Positions 35,110-47,972 are shown, counted from the first letter of the stretch. The stretch: DNA of 64,000 nucleotides from Euphorbia lathyris (GCF_963576675.1 NC_088916.1:1689001-1753000), one strand, 5' to 3'. Numbers and translations: made by a program. The notes: generated from the letters alone by a model not told the origin.

Positions 35110-35745
35110 TTTAGGACTAATTACATCTATATGCAATGTGGCGAGTCAAAGCTCCATGTGGCGCCGAAGTTTCCCCGCGTTTTGGCCAGCCAACACCAAC
35201 CGAAGGGGTCTATTCTCTTTTTATATAGGCATCCCGTCAATTCATATATTCGTAAACCGTCCCAGAGGGGTTTATCGTGCTTAAACATCGATATAAAAAG
35301 AACCTGCACTATGGGCCCACCCAAAGTATCCATCGGGATTCCACCCGACGGAGACATTCCGAAGGTCGGATGTCTGACTCTCCTAGTCCCTAGTGGACTA
35401 GGGTGGATCACTTAAACCAGTCCCGACAACTAGCTCAGGGGTTGGCGGAGATCCGACGCCATAACCCTATCCCCTTATAGTGTTTCTTACGCCGAGTCCA
35501 AGCCCACGACCACTGGACATTCATATATTCCATTCACCACTCGCCGAAAATTGGCCCCAGTCGACATAGACGTCGGGCCCGATTCTCCTTATCGATGCCC
35601 TAACTCTCGCCGATGTCTTGGCCCGACGTAGGGCTTGCCTTGATTCTGCCGCAAACCTTCCCTAATGGCTTTCCAACGCCTATGCCAATGCTTTGGCCCA
35701 GACCACGGGCTGAGATTTGCCTACAACCATTTTGCCGATTTGTAG
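35110..35745. other. GC-rich block of unknown origin upstream of the YTH gene
   Basis: About 630 bp is clearly richer in G/C than both flanks. It contains phrases such as GGGGTTTATCGTGC, CCCGACGTAGGGC and GACGTCGGGCCCGA, and a TATA-like TTTTTATATAGGC near 35219. Open frames of 94-109 codons exist on both strands but match nothing I know. It could be an LTR or other transposon fragment, or a captured segment; no terminal repeat or TSD was found. Confidence 0.4.
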
Positions 35746-36740
35746 ATGGATACATGTGGTATTTTTTTTTCAAACGCAACCTTGTGGTTTGTAAAATTCT
35801 GCATTTGGGTTTCACTTTGTCAAAATTTGGGTGATAACGACTTTCAAATGAAAATTTTCAAGAGTTAAATGATATTTTAAACAACTTTGATTCTTCAACT
35901 TTTTAGATTTGAGGTCATTTAGGTGTTGTTTTTTATGAGAGTATAAATTAATGTTTAGACACAGAAAACTCAAAAAATGATGATTTTGAAAAAGTTTAAA
36001 TGGTTTCATAGTAAACAACTTTAATTCTTGAAAAATTTCATTTTGAAGTCGTTATTGGCCAAATTTGGCAAAGAAAAAAAATGTACAATTTTACAAACCA
36101 TAGAGTTGCGTTTGTGAAAGAAACATATCAAGTATTTATCTGCAAATCCGTATAACCACATAGTATCATCTACTTGTAATTAACCCTTAAATTTATAATA
36201 TTACTTTATTTATTTTATTTTATAAAAGTGGTTTATATTGTAGGTTAATACATCAATCCCTTTTACACTCGTCCAAAAAGTTTGACTGGCTCTCTCAACC
36301 TTTAAAGTGTTTCAATGCCCTTCAACTTGCTCGAAATGTCAAGCCGCTCAAGTTGCTTAAAATGCAGTCAATCGATCATTCGGTTGCAAAAAAAAAGTAA
36401 GATGCACCCGAAAGGTATGTTGCATGCGCTTTAAAAAAGTAAATCGACCAAGGTCGGGTTAATGAGGTTTTAATATTAGAGAGAAAAGATTTTAAAGTTA
36501 AAGTAAGAACTTCCTTTTTAATATGTTTTAATTTATTATGTGAATTATATAATAATATTTTAAGGTGCATGCAATGTATCTTAGACATGCAGTTTATTTC
36601 TTTGCAATCAGGTGATTAATTAATATACTTTAAGTGAGTTGAGAAGGTTGTCGGGATATTTTTTAACCAATTTGAGAAGACTATCAAAATAATTTAAAAT
36701 TTTAGAAAGTTGATTAACCTTATAAAGGGCAAATAATATA
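35746..36740. other. Intergenic DNA with decayed TIR elements
   Basis: 35755-36120 has inverted phrases (CAACCTTGTGGTTTGTAAAAT against ATTTTACAAACCATAGAGTTG) and the shared MITE core AACTTTAATTCTTGAA near 36018-36035. 36250-36720 has TTTAAGTGAGTTGAGAAGG-type strings in opposing orientation. No gene seen. Confidence 0.45.
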
Positions 36741-37217
36741 GGCAAAAAGCATTATTAGACCCCTCTTTTATTTTTTGGTTCATTAACCTTTGATCTTGTA
36801 TTTGGATATATTAAGTCCCTGATCATTTATTTTTGGTCCCATTAAGCCTTTGATGACCAAATTAGTAAATTGTGAACATCTAATTCTTTAAAAATACGTT
36901 ATTAACTTTATATGTATTTGAAATTATTAAAAAAATATTTTTTATAGTTTGAATTAAGGTTTATACTGTTTTTCTATAGACATATTACACATCGAAAACT
37001 GCTTTCAAACAGTTAAAAAATACAAATTCTAAATGCGGGTATAGTGAATAACAGTCTGTTAACCAAATTTTATGTTCAAAATTGCATTTTTTTTTTGTCA
37101 TTAATGGTTTAATTAGATAAAAAATAAAGGATCAGTGGCTTAATGTATCCAAATAAAAGATCAAGGGCTTAATGAACTAAAAAACAAAAAATTAGAAACC
37201 TAATGATGTTTTTTGCC
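36741..37217. mobile_element. Mutator-like MITE with a 9-bp TSD
   Basis: TIRs GGCAAAAAGCATTATTAGAC and the inverse CTAATGATGTTTTTTGCC. Arms extend about 110 bp (CATTAAGCCTTTGATC and its complement). The TSD AATAATATA is exact (36732-36740 and 37218-37226). Non-coding. Confidence 0.9.
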
Positions 37218-37558
37218 AATAATATATTAACTCATTATTCTATTAAAGAAAAAACAGTTAAAAAGTAAAAAAGAAATAAAACTTTATACAAATTCCCGAT
37301 TAGAGTCGGTATAAAATTCATGCAAGGAAAGAAATAATTTATGAAATGAACATTTAAAATAAAAATAACAAATCACGCGTTAAATGAAATATTAATACGA
37401 ATTAAATATATGTTAGACGTTATTGTTTCTAATTGTAAATCTCTTATAAGAAAAATTCATAACTGTTATGTTCGATTTGTCAAGAGATATGTGAATCTAG
37501 TAGCTCATACTTTAGTTAGAATGACTGATTCTATGTCAGACTACAAAGATAGGTCTAT

Positions 37559-37938
37559 GAAGAGGTAAATTATATACGTGGTGTATAACCTTTATCATTT
37601 TTCACACTTTGATGTACAACCTTCAATGTTGCAAATAAAATTGTACAACCTTTTGGGACCTCCCTAAGTGTACAATCAGTAGTTGTGATCGACCAATTTG
37701 ACCTCCCTAAAAGTCAAAGTTTACTGGTCAACACAAAGTGAACGCTCTATATCAGCAATTTTAACTTTTAGGGAGATCAAATTGCCATCGTGGTACGTTG
37801 ACCGTTCATAATTACCGGTTGTGCACTTAGTGGAAGGTCACCAAAAGATTGTATAGTTTTATACGCAAAATTGAAGATTGTATATCAAAGTGTGAAAAAT
37901 GACAAAAGTTGTACACTACGTATGTAATTTACCCCTTC
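37559..37938. mobile_element. TIR element next to the plastid insertion
   Basis: GAAGAGGTAAATTATATACG at the left pairs with CGTATGTAATTTACCCCTTC at the right. Arms continue through TTTTTCACACTTTGATGTACAACC and its inverse. The centre has GACCTCCCTAAAAGTCAAAG-type repeats. No TSD identified. Confidence 0.75.
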
Positions 37939-38018
37939 ATTTCTTATATCAATTTTGAGAAGTGATCAATAAATTTCTTCTTCTTTTTACAAAAAAAAAA
38001 TCTTTTTTTTTTATAAAA

Positions 38019-40790
38019 GGCTTAATTCCATTTTTGTCTAAATTTCGGAGTAAATGGTCTTCTAGATGCGATATTTCATTAGTGATCCTTGCAGGTCCTT
38101 GGCTTGTCACATGAGTCTGAATTTCATATTTACGTATGTGAAAAGAAGTATAAATATATTCATATACCAGACGTTCGCTAATGAGTACTGCATCCTCAAA
38201 ATTGTAACCTTCCCATGGCATATAAGCTACTAATACGTTTTTCCCCAAGGCGAGTTCGCCACCAATGGTAGCGGCACCATCCGCTAAAACTTGTCCCTTT
38301 TTAATGCATTTACCCTGCTGAACTTGGATTTTTTGGTGCATATAAGTATTTTTGTTAGAACGTCCATACATAACTAATGGAATGCGTAGAGTATCTCCAT
38401 TGCCCGATAAAATGATCTTGTCAATATCAGTATAAATTATCTTTCCCTCGTGTTCGGCTATAACAGGAACCTCTGAATCTAGAGCCACTTGGCGTTCCAA
38501 TCCAGTGCCAACAATGCATTTTTTCGGACCGAGAAAGTGGAACTGCTTGACGTTGCATATTCGAACTCATTAAAGCCTCGCATCATTATGCTCGATAAAA
38601 GGGATGAGAGAAGCTCCAATAGAAAAAAATATTAGAAGGGAAAAATACTTCGAAGATGGACCTGTTCCCATGCAATAGTTAGGAATTCTTGACGATATCG
38701 AGCTGGCGCAACCTGTTCTTCCTAAACACTTCAGCGCCAAGGAATTTCCTGCTGCTAACATATAGTATTCCTCACTATTTGGTGATAAATAAAACATCCG
38801 TACTTTTTTTGATCCCTCAGAGATTTCATAAAATGGGCTTTCTAAAGACCCCCAATGATCAATCTTGGCATGAATTGCTAAAGATCCAATAAGTCCAACA
38901 TTGATTCCTTTAGACGTGTCAATGGGGCAAATGCGCCTATAGTGACTGGGATAGATATCTCGTATTCGAAAACTAGCAGTTCGTCCTATTAATCCTCCAG
39001 GACCCAAATAACTCGATTTTCTCCCATGAACTATTTGTGTCAATGGATTATTTCGATCCAAAACTTGAGATAATGGGTGTAATCCAAAAAAGATTCATAG
39101 GTGGTTGTTAATGGAGTTGAAGTTACCAAATTTTGAGGGGCCGGTATCAATTTGTGCCTAATTGCTCCACATATAGTCCTCCTAACCACATTTTCTAAAC
39201 GAATCAGGGCTAATCCGAATTGATCTTGTAAGAGATTCGCTACATAACGAATACGTTTATTTTCTAAATGATTCATATCGTCAAGTGTACCCATTCCAAA
39301 TTTCATTTCAATCAAACGATCCGCAGCTACCAGTATATCTCTTGGTAACAAAAAATGTCTTGTTATGAGGTATCTCAAGATTAAGTCTCCGGTTCATATT
39401 TAATCGACCAATCCTTCCTAATTCACATATTTGTTGAAAGAATTTCTTTTGTAATTCCTTACATAAGGATTCAGAAAATACTGGATCTCCGCCTACACAA
39501 GTAAATTCTTGATAAAACTCCAAAATGGCATTTTCCTTTGATCCAATTTTTTTTTCCTTATCATTCAGGAAAGCTAAGAAAATCTCAGGGTAACACACAT
39601 TCTCTAAAATTTGTCGTAGATTCAAACCCATAGCTGATGATAGAACTAGAATAGATATTTTCTGTTTCCTACTCACGCGGGCCCATATCCTTGCTTTTCT
39701 ATCAATCTCTAATTCTATTCCCCCCCCCCCAATCTGATATTATAGTCCCAATATATACCGAAATTCCGTTATGATCCAATTCTGAGCGGTAATAAATACC
39801 GAGACTTTACAATATTTGATTGATTACAATTCTGTATATTCCATTTATTAGAAAAGTTCCTAGGGAATTCATTAGAGGAATGTTTCCAATAAAAATTGTT
39901 TGTTCTTGCATATCCCTACTGTTTTTCCAAATTAATCTCGCGGATACATATAATTCAGAAGAATATGTAAGTGATTCATATACATCATCTCTTTCTTTTA
40001 TCAATGGTTATACTAATTGATATGTTTCCACAAATAATTGAAATTCAATTTCTTGATCTGTATCTTCAATTTTTTGAAACTTATAAAACTCTTCTGTTAC
40101 GCCCTGATCAATGAACCTACAAAATCCTTCAAATTATATCTGATTAAATCCAGGTATTGTAGACATTCCCTCATTTCCATCCTCGAGCATTTTAAATTTC
40201 CCATTTATTAAAAATTAAAAAAAATCCCATTATTGGATCGTTCTTCATTCAATTATATGGATCGATCTAGCAATGATAGAATTTCTATTCTGTTTACAGA
40301 ATCACATAAAATTTTATCTAACTCCATAGATGGATATCGAATGTATGAAATACATATGAACGTTTGAATAAAGATAATTTTATACTCAAATTCGAATTTG
40401 TAAGAGATACAACTGGAAAGGGATTGAGAAATTACACTTAACTTAGACTTAGGAAATTTTGTATAGAATACCAAAACAAAACGTGATTCAATTTCTACCA
40501 TTATTATGATATTACGTATTCCAATTCCAATATGATTGGATATCCATAAAATAAATGGATTCAGGATTTAATCTTTCGATGGGATAAAGAACCAATAATC
40601 CGAAACAATATAAAGTTTTTTTTAAGACTTAGTTAGCTTTGTCGTGGATTTCATTGTTTAATTCAAAAAAAAATTGCATAACATATACATAGAAGAAATT
40701 TATTTTTATCTTTTTTTTAGAATTAGAATATTAAATTATATATTAAATTATAAATTAAATAATATTAGAATTATATAATATATAAATAAA
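38019..40790 (-). pseudogene. rpoB: Plastid DNA insertion (NUPT) carrying 5' part of rpoB
   Basis: Fragments on the minus strand read as the chloroplast RNA polymerase beta subunit from its ATG at 40190 (MLEDGNEGMSTIPGF) to about two thirds along ([17 protein letters not shown] near 38020). Recognisable pieces are [110 protein letters not shown] and [19 protein letters not shown]. About 40191-40790 resembles the upstream plastid spacer toward trnC. Several in-frame stops and frameshifts (breaks near 39060, 39340, 38560) and a C run at 39720-39730 show it is a decayed nuclear copy. The 3' third of the gene is absent. Confidence 0.92.
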
Positions 40791-40808
40791 CCGATTGAAG
40801 TTCATAAG

Positions 40809-41264
40809 AAGGCTTATTAAGCCTACCCAGATATAACTAGATAGAGCTATGGATATTCCTGTCTCCCCCTTTACTGTAACTGACCCCCCGAACTTAGACT
40901 TGTGACAACTAACCCCCTCAACTTGCTTATTTGGAACAAATAACCTCTCAAATTGCTCAATTGGAACAAATAACTCTTCAAGTTGCTTATTTGGAATAAC
41001 CTCTAAACCCAAAAAAAAAAACACTCAACATAATATTACATCAGAAATAAAAGATTTCCAAAATATCGATTGCTACATCTAACTAATCTTCTGATACATT
41101 AACTAAAGGGCAAGAAAAACTCCCAAAATCATAAATATTAACCTCTTTGAGGGGTTATTTCTTCCAAATAAGCAAGTTGAGGGGGTTAGTTGTCACAAGT
41201 CTAAGTTTAGAGGGTCAGTTGCAGTATCGGAACAATTTGGGGGGCTGGAAAGGTATTAAGCCTT
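40809..41264. mobile_element. TIR element abutting the NUPT
   Basis: AAGGCTTATTAAGCC at the left and ATTAAGCCTT at the right. Strong sub-terminal inverse pair: GACTTGTGACAACTAACCCCC and GGGGGTTAGTTGTCACAAGTC, with CAACTTGCTTATTTGG repeated. No clear TSD. A 89-codon minus frame is repeat-derived. Confidence 0.65.
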
Positions 41265-41862
41265 TATAAAAAAAAAAAACTTAGTTTACTAATCTAACTT
41301 TTTTTTAGTTTATTTCAAGCTCTTATAATCTCATTATCCAACTCTCGGTTTTCTATTATATTTCCTGTCTTTTACTACTTTGCAACTCTATCATACTCGT
41401 AAAATTTTACTTTAGTTTATATTTTACTTTTTAACATTTATTTTGGTTTTATACTTATTTATTTTTACTATTTTTTATTTGAACCAATTTCACTTTTGAT
41501 CATTGTATTTATTGATATGAATATTTTTGTCCATCTTTTTTGAGTTTTTTTACAATTTATTTAGAGTGTTTTTAAGTTAATTTTAAATTAAACATCTAGT
41601 TTTAGTTTTAATATATAGGTTATTGCATTTTTATGGATTCTAGTGTAAACTAGCTTAATTTGCTTTTTTTATAGTTTATCTGATCTCTGGTTCGATGCTC
41701 GTCAGATACCCTTTAGACGGATCCTCTCCAATTAAAGCTTTCTGCGTATGTTATGACTCGACATCAAGATCTAGTTAGTTTGATTTGCTTTAATTTGTGT
41801 CTGTTTATTAATTTTAGTTTTAATTAAATATATTTTAATTTGTTAATTTTTTCATTAATTAG
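41265..41862. other. AT-rich intergenic DNA
   Basis: Long T-rich stretches; no gene or repeat structure recognised. Confidence 0.4.
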
Positions 41863-41876
41863 ATAATGTTTTAATT

Positions 41877-44634
41877 GATGGGCTCCCTGCCGGCTTTTTT
41901 CATAAACATTGGGATATCGTGAAGGAAGGAACGTTCAGTTTTATAAAAGGGGTTTTTAAAGGGACTGGGGATATTAGGTCTGTGAACAAAACTCTTCTGG
42001 TCCTGATTCCTAAAGTGGAGAAGCCTTCCTCTTTCTTACAGATGAGACCGATTAGCCTTTGTAATGTGATTTATAAAGTGGTTACCAAAATTGTGGCTAA
42101 TAGACTTCGGTGTATTCTTCCTGAGATCATAAGCCAGAATCAAGGTAGTTTTGTTCTAGGGAGATAGATGATGGACAATATTGTTATCGCTCAGGAGATG
42201 GTCCATTCGATGAAGGTCAAAAAGGGGAAACGTGGTATTGTGGCCCTGAAGCTAGACCTGAAAAAAGCCTATGATAGGATTAATTGGAAGTTTCTTATAG
42301 TTAGTTTGGAGAAAGTTGTGATTTCGGAAAATTGGAGGAAGTTAATTGAGGCTTGTATCTCTTCCCCTGTCTTCCAAGTTTTGATCAATGAGGATATGTC
42401 TGAGGAGTTTACTCCCTCCCGGGGGATCCGTCAAGGGGACCCTATGAGCCCGTTCCTTTTTGTTATGGCTATGGAGAGGCTTACTCATCTTATCCAAGAT
42501 GTTGTTAGCACTAGGAGGCTTCATCCTGTGACCATTAATAAATTCTGTCCCCCGGTCACTCATTTGTTTTTTGCTGATGATGTGATGATCTTTATTGAAG
42601 GGAGTGTGGAGCAGATTGGTGTGATTATGAATATTCTGAATAACTTATGTTCTGCTTCTGGTCAAAAGCTTAACATTCAAAAGTCTAGGATGTTGTGCTC
42701 TAAAAATATGGACCAAATGGTCTGTAAGAAGTTAAGTGAGGTTTCTGGTATTCCTCTCACCAAAGCTTTTGGTAACTACCTAGGGGTTCCTCTCCATAGT
42801 AATAGGGTTGCGAAAACTTCTTTTAAAGAGATCCTTGATAAAACCAACATTAAATGTGCAAATTGGAAGGCTAATACCCTATCTCTTGCTGGCCGTCTTA
42901 CTTTGATCCAATCGGTGAACTGTGCGGCGCCCAATCACTTAATGCAAGCTTGTAAACTGCTAGAGCCAGTTCTTAATGACCTTGATAAAATCAATCGTCG
43001 GTTCCTATGGGGGAGTTCAGGAGAGGGGAAGAAAGTTCATCTGGTTCCTTGGAAGGAAGTTTGCCAACCTAAAAATATGGGGGGTTTGGGGATTAGACAA
43101 GCCAGGGACAATAATAAAGTCCTGTTAATGAAGCTTCTTTAGAGAATGTGGCAATCCCTGTCTGCCATTTGGGTTCGTCTTTTGTGTGGTAAATACAGAA
43201 AGGATTGGGTTTTTGGAGGCCCTAAAGAGAGAGTTCTTAATTGTTCCTTCCTTTGGAAAGGGGTAAATGCCGTGTTCTTTGAATTCTGCTCAGGGATAGG
43301 TTGGTCGGTGGGTAATGGCAAATTTATTAGCTTTTGGAAGGACACCTGGCTGGGGAATAAACCTTTATTAGAGATGTGTAATTCTCTGCTGCCTCTGGAT
43401 ATTCAAAGTTGGAGTATCTCTGATGTGGTTTGACTCGGAGGGGGATTGGATTTGGTCAAGATTTGGAGCCTTTCTTAATCTAGAAACTCTCCTGAAGATT
43501 CGGGGAGTTAAAGTTAGCAATAAGGAGGAAGATGGGGATATTCATTGTTGGTCCCATACGAACAATGGAGCTTATTCTTGTAAATCTACGTACGAGGCGC
43601 TCTATCTCAATTTGGATCCTCCTTCAGTCGCTTGGAAGAACATTTGCGCCTTGAAAGTTCCCTATCATATAAGGAGCTTCCTGTGGCTTAGAGCAAAATA
43701 TAGGTTGCTTACGAATGTGGAGAGGAAAAGATGCCATTTAGTGGAGGAGGATATTTGTAGCAGATGCAGAATTCAGGCAGAATCTATCTGTCATGTGCTT
43801 AGAGATTGTGTGAAGAGTTTGAATATGTGGAAGGAAATTCTTCCGGTCCATCTGCTCCCTAAATTCTTGGCTTATTCTGATCATGATTGGTTTATTGATG
43901 GAGTTAGGGGTTTATTACTGCCTGAGCTTGAGCATGGTGCTATCCTCTTTGCGGTCGTCTGTCATCAGCTGTGGCATTAGAGAAATGCTGATATTTTTGG
44001 GGAAGGAGCTATTATTCCTCCTAATTTACTTGCTTTTTTCTCTAAAAAAACCAATACTATTATTAATAGCTTCAGGGAGGATAATTCTTCTACTACGGTC
44101 CAGAGGAATGTGATTCATCTAGTGGGTTAGATTAGACATGGGGAAGGGATTATAAAGCTGAACACTGATGGTTCGTGTCTTATGGACGACAGGATTGCGG
44201 CTGGTGGTGTCCTAAGAGACGATGGTGGAGCCTGGGTGTCTGGGTTTGCTCAGAACTTAGGAGTGGGTTCTAATTTCACCGCCGAACTCTGGGAGATTTT
44301 CTCTGGGATTAGGCTTGCCAAGAGTCTGGGGGTGAAAAAACTTCTGGTGGAATCTGATAACCTTGAGACGGTTAATTTCATCACGAGTAACAGAGCTGTG
44401 TGTTTGGGTAACCAAAATTTAGTTAAAGGGATCAAAAGATTATGCCCTTTCTTCGAGTCCATCATCTTTAGACATGTCTACAGAGAGCAGAATAAGGTTG
44501 CTGACCGCCTGGCTGCAGAGGGCCATGTGAGGATGCTGGGGATATCAACATTCTCGCTTCCTCCGGATTTTCTCCATTCTTTACTCTCAGATGACCTTGT
44601 GGGGGTCAGCTTCCCTAGGCTAATCCCGGGTTAG
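41877..44634 (+). pseudogene. LINE ORF2: reverse transcriptase, zinc-finger region and RNase H
   Basis: RT motifs: LIPKVEKPSSFLQMRPISLCN, VALKLDLKKAYDRINW, GIRQGDPMSPFLF, FFADDVMIF (about 42565-42590), GQKLNIQKS, NYLGVPL. Then the zf-RVT-like region (CHVLRDC near 43790) and RNase H (KLNTDGS near 44155, AELWEIFSGI, VESDN, NKVADRLA). In-frame stops are TAG at 42165, 43140, 43978 and 44128, and there is a frameshift near 43425. Each TAG sits where Gln or Trp is expected. No intact protein is possible. Confidence 0.93.
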
Positions 44635-44679
44635 TTGGTTGGTTTTTTGTTTTTCTTTTCCTGTTCCTACCAAAAAAAA
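41877..44679 (+). mobile_element. 5'-truncated L1-type LINE with a 14-bp TSD
   Basis: It starts inside ORF2 just upstream of the RT and ends in a short A-run. An exact TSD ATAATGTTTTAATT flanks it (41863-41876 and 44680-44693). ORF1 and the endonuclease are missing, the normal outcome of incomplete target-primed reverse transcription. Confidence 0.95.
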
Positions 44680-44693
44680 ATAATGTTTTAATT

Positions 44694-45879
44694 AGTTTTA
44701 TTTTATTATTTAGATTAGATTTACTTGAATTAAATTTATGATTTTTAATAATTAGTTAGGATTGCATTTAGTTTTGCATTTCAATATTCTTTAATTTTTT
44801 CAAATTCAATTGTCATTATGTTGGTGATTTAAACCCTAATTAATTAAATTTGAATGTGTATGTCAAAGATTAAACATGATTAGGATTTAGTCTTAGTTCT
44901 TACATATTAATTATTATTTTATTAATTTGACTTATGTTTTAATAAATGGCGAAATCTTTTATTGTTGTTTCAAAACGGAATATAATTAATAAACATTTTA
45001 ATTTTGAATTTGAATTTCAATTAAGAAAATAGATTATTGACAATTTATTGGTTGAGTCAAAGAATATAAAAGGATAGGAAATTTCCACCCGTTCAAAAAC
45101 TCACCATGTCGTGTCAATATGTTCAACACATCGTGTTGAACGAGTCAATCCAAGACTTTACGTGCCAAATGCAATTAATGCTCGCCCCATATCATCTTTC
45201 TTACCTGCTCGACGAGCAAAGCATGCAGTTTCATAAATTAAGAGGAATAAAAGCGTAACGGTCATGGAGAAATTAATATCTCATCTCGTAACTCCTGGAT
45301 AATCGATGATATAACTGAAGAAGCATTTGATGCCAATAAAAGCTTGAAAGTTACAAATGAGTGGTTATTTGTGTTTATGCGCACTTAAATATAATTAAAA
45401 CTAAAAGATTTTATTTAATTTATTGTGAATATGAGTTACTCTTATTTTCCTATAAATAGTTTTCTAGTTGGATTAGAAGGGAAGCCGAGTTAAATTTTAT
45501 TTTTACGTGCACTTTCAAAAGAAGAGCTTAGTTAGAATTTTATTTTTACATGCACTTTTATTTCGAAGTATTTTCTAGTTTTTAGGGTATTTCAATTATA
45601 ATCTTCTTTTATTCAATAAAAGCTTTCTTTTATTTATCATTTCCCAATACTTTAAAGTAGCTTTACTTTACAATTTAAGTTTTCAATTCCAAATCACCGA
45701 CCCAAATATTTATCCACTTAAACAATAAAAAAATATAATTAAGAGTTAGTACTCACTTTCTAGTCTATGTGGGATCGACTGGTTCTTCGCAACTATACTG
45801 CTAGATGCGATAGAGTATAATTGCTCTATAGGGAATAATGGTATGTTTTCCGAGCATCACTTATTTTATGCATTTTTTT
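44694..45879. other. AT-rich intergenic DNA, possible retroelement leader remnant
   Basis: No coding gene. Near 45450-45470 a TATA-like CCTATAAATAG, and near 45766-45790 TGTGGGATCGACTGGTTCTTCGC (partly quoted), resemble LTR-to-leader junctions of plant Gypsy elements. This is a weak call. Confidence 0.3.
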
Positions 45880-46416
45880 AAGGGAAAAGTACGAAAAAAA
45901 TGCTTGTGGTTTATCCAATTTGCAAACAGAGGCATGTGGTTTAAAAGTTTACAAATAAAGGTCTGTGGTATGTTTTATTTACAAAACAAAGTATTACAAT
46001 TACACATTTAAGTTCTGATTACAACCAAAGACGTTTTTATCTTAAAAAAATTATTCTTACATATCAGCTAAACACAACCCCCGCAAAAAATAACTTTCTA
46101 AATCGAAACAATAAATAATATGGTGAAATTTTACGTTTTTTACTAATTTGACAGTTTATGAACTAAATTGATATTTAAGTTCATTTTACACGGTTGCAAT
46201 TTGATTTTGTGATCTGTATTTTGTCAATATATAAATGTAATTGAAAAAAAAAATAAAAAAATGCTCTTATTGTTATCAATTACTTAAAAGTTTAATTTTA
46301 AATACTTTGTTTTGTAAAAAAAGTATACCACATACCTCTATTTGCAAACTTTTAAACCACGGACCTCTATTTGCAAACAAGGCAAACCACGAGCATTTTT
46401 TTCGTACTTTGCCCTT
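45880..46416. mobile_element. TIR element
   Basis: AAGGGAAAAGTACGAAAAAAA at the left and TTTTTTTCGTACTTTGCCCTT at the right. Arms continue with GCTTGTGGTTTATCC and GGCAAACCACGAGC, and GTTTACAAATAAAGGTC and its counterpart. The flanks are T runs, so the TSD is unresolved. Confidence 0.8.
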
Positions 46417-47329
46417 TTTTTTAATTAATTTTGTTTACTTTTATTTGTTTCACCGTCTTTTAGTTTTAATGATCGAAGTAGTTGATTTTAAAAAATTATT
46501 GTAAAAAAAATCCATAACACTGGTTGATTTTGTAATTTGAACTAAACTAAACAGCCACAAAGGTAAGTAGGGATATCATTTCCTTTATGGAACCGAAACA
46601 AACAAGCATGAGAACTTAGGGTAATTCATTTCATTTTTCCCTTTCCAGATTCCTTTTTGTTATCCGTGTGCGATCCAAAGGCCCACTAAGTAGTTTTAGG
46701 GGGTAAATATGATGCTTAAGAAAGTTGGGAGGTTTAACCGGTCAAATTAAGCATGCTAAATATGTTTTCAAGTATAAGCGACAATTGACTTTTTTTTGGA
46801 CAAGTATAGGAGGCCAAAAAATATATTAAGCGAGTAATATACATTGCAATAACCATTTTATTTTAAATAAAATAATAAATTTATTAATCACTTCTCAAAA
46901 CTAAAATAACAATTTTTTTCTAATGTTAATTCTTCTCCTTATATTGCAGTTGCATGACCAAATAACTGCTTCCATCTCAGTAATCCACGTTTTCAAGGAT
47001 GCTCCCATCTATATATTGACAAGACTATTTTAGTCTTGTTACTTTCTACCTTATTCTATGCAATTTGAAAATATTTGGTGTCCAATTGATATTTTTTATC
47101 TCATATTTTATGTTTAGAGAAAGTTTAGGTGTTTGGTGAAAAATCTGGAAATTTATGGTTTTTTAGAGCATTTTGGAGTATTTTCAAATCAAAGACCAGT
47201 TTCAGTTAACGTCATGTCTCAAATTAAGCTGTAATTAACTATAGTTAACTTCTGTTAAGCTGTGGGCACGTGGCTGGACGAATTTGTAAGAGAAAATAAG
47301 ATATTTGCAAATTTGATTTGGGGATATGG
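46417..47329. other. AT-rich intergenic DNA
   Basis: No gene or clear repeat seen. Confidence 0.35.
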
Positions 47330-47670
47330 GTCTTGTTTGGCAAATAGCTGTAAGCTGATAGCTGATTAAATTAATTGTTAGCTAATTACCTTTTTGGTTA
47401 GTTGATTTGACTAATTGATTGTGTAAACTTGTTTGGCAAAACTTAGTTGATTGCTAATAGCTGTTTGTGTAAAATGACAAATAAGGATATGGTAAAGCCT
47501 TTATTTTGAGGTTAAAATATAGTAATTAAGGGTAAAAATGTCATTAAAAAGTGATGGAGCAATAAGCTAATTGAAAAAGCTCATAAAACCAACATTTTCA
47601 AAATTAGCTTTTTAGACCCAATAAGTTCTTTCAAACATCTCTTTACCAAACACCACTATTAAAGGTTTGA
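47330..47670. mobile_element. Probable Tourist- or hAT-like MITE
   Basis: TTGTTTGGCAAATAGCTG at the left and CTTTACCAAACACC at the right. The inner phrase AGCTGATAGCTGATTAAATT is typical of plant MITEs. Boundaries and TSD are unresolved. Confidence 0.5.
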
Positions 47671-47797
47671 CTAGTCAAAACCTCTAAAGTGGCTCAAATC
47701 TCTAATTTTACTTTAAATTTTTTTTTACCAAATAGGGTCATGGTCTTATTTACTTTTTTTTTTTGGTAAGTAGAGGGCTTCAAGCCAAAGGATTTGA

Positions 47798-47972
47798 ATA
47801 TTTCCTATTATCTATAATTTAATAATTAATTAATTGGAGATTTAATGTTATTTCCCAAAAAGCTATTTAATTGTATTTTATTTTAGTTAGGATTTGAATA
47901 TTTCCTATTATGTATAATTTAATAATTAATTAATTAAAGATTTAATGTTATTTCTTTCCTTATCTCTTAAGG
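47798..47972. repeat. Two-copy tandem repeat, ~88-90 bp
   Basis: GGATTTGAATATTTCCTATT starts at about 47799 and again at about 47889. Both copies continue through TAATTTAATAATTAATTAATT and GATTTAATGTTATTTC. Confidence 0.85.

Noticed and set aside
37949..40190. Functional rpoB
   Set aside because: Stops, frameshifts and loss of the last third show a nuclear pseudogene, not a working plastid gene; no other plastid gene surrounds it.
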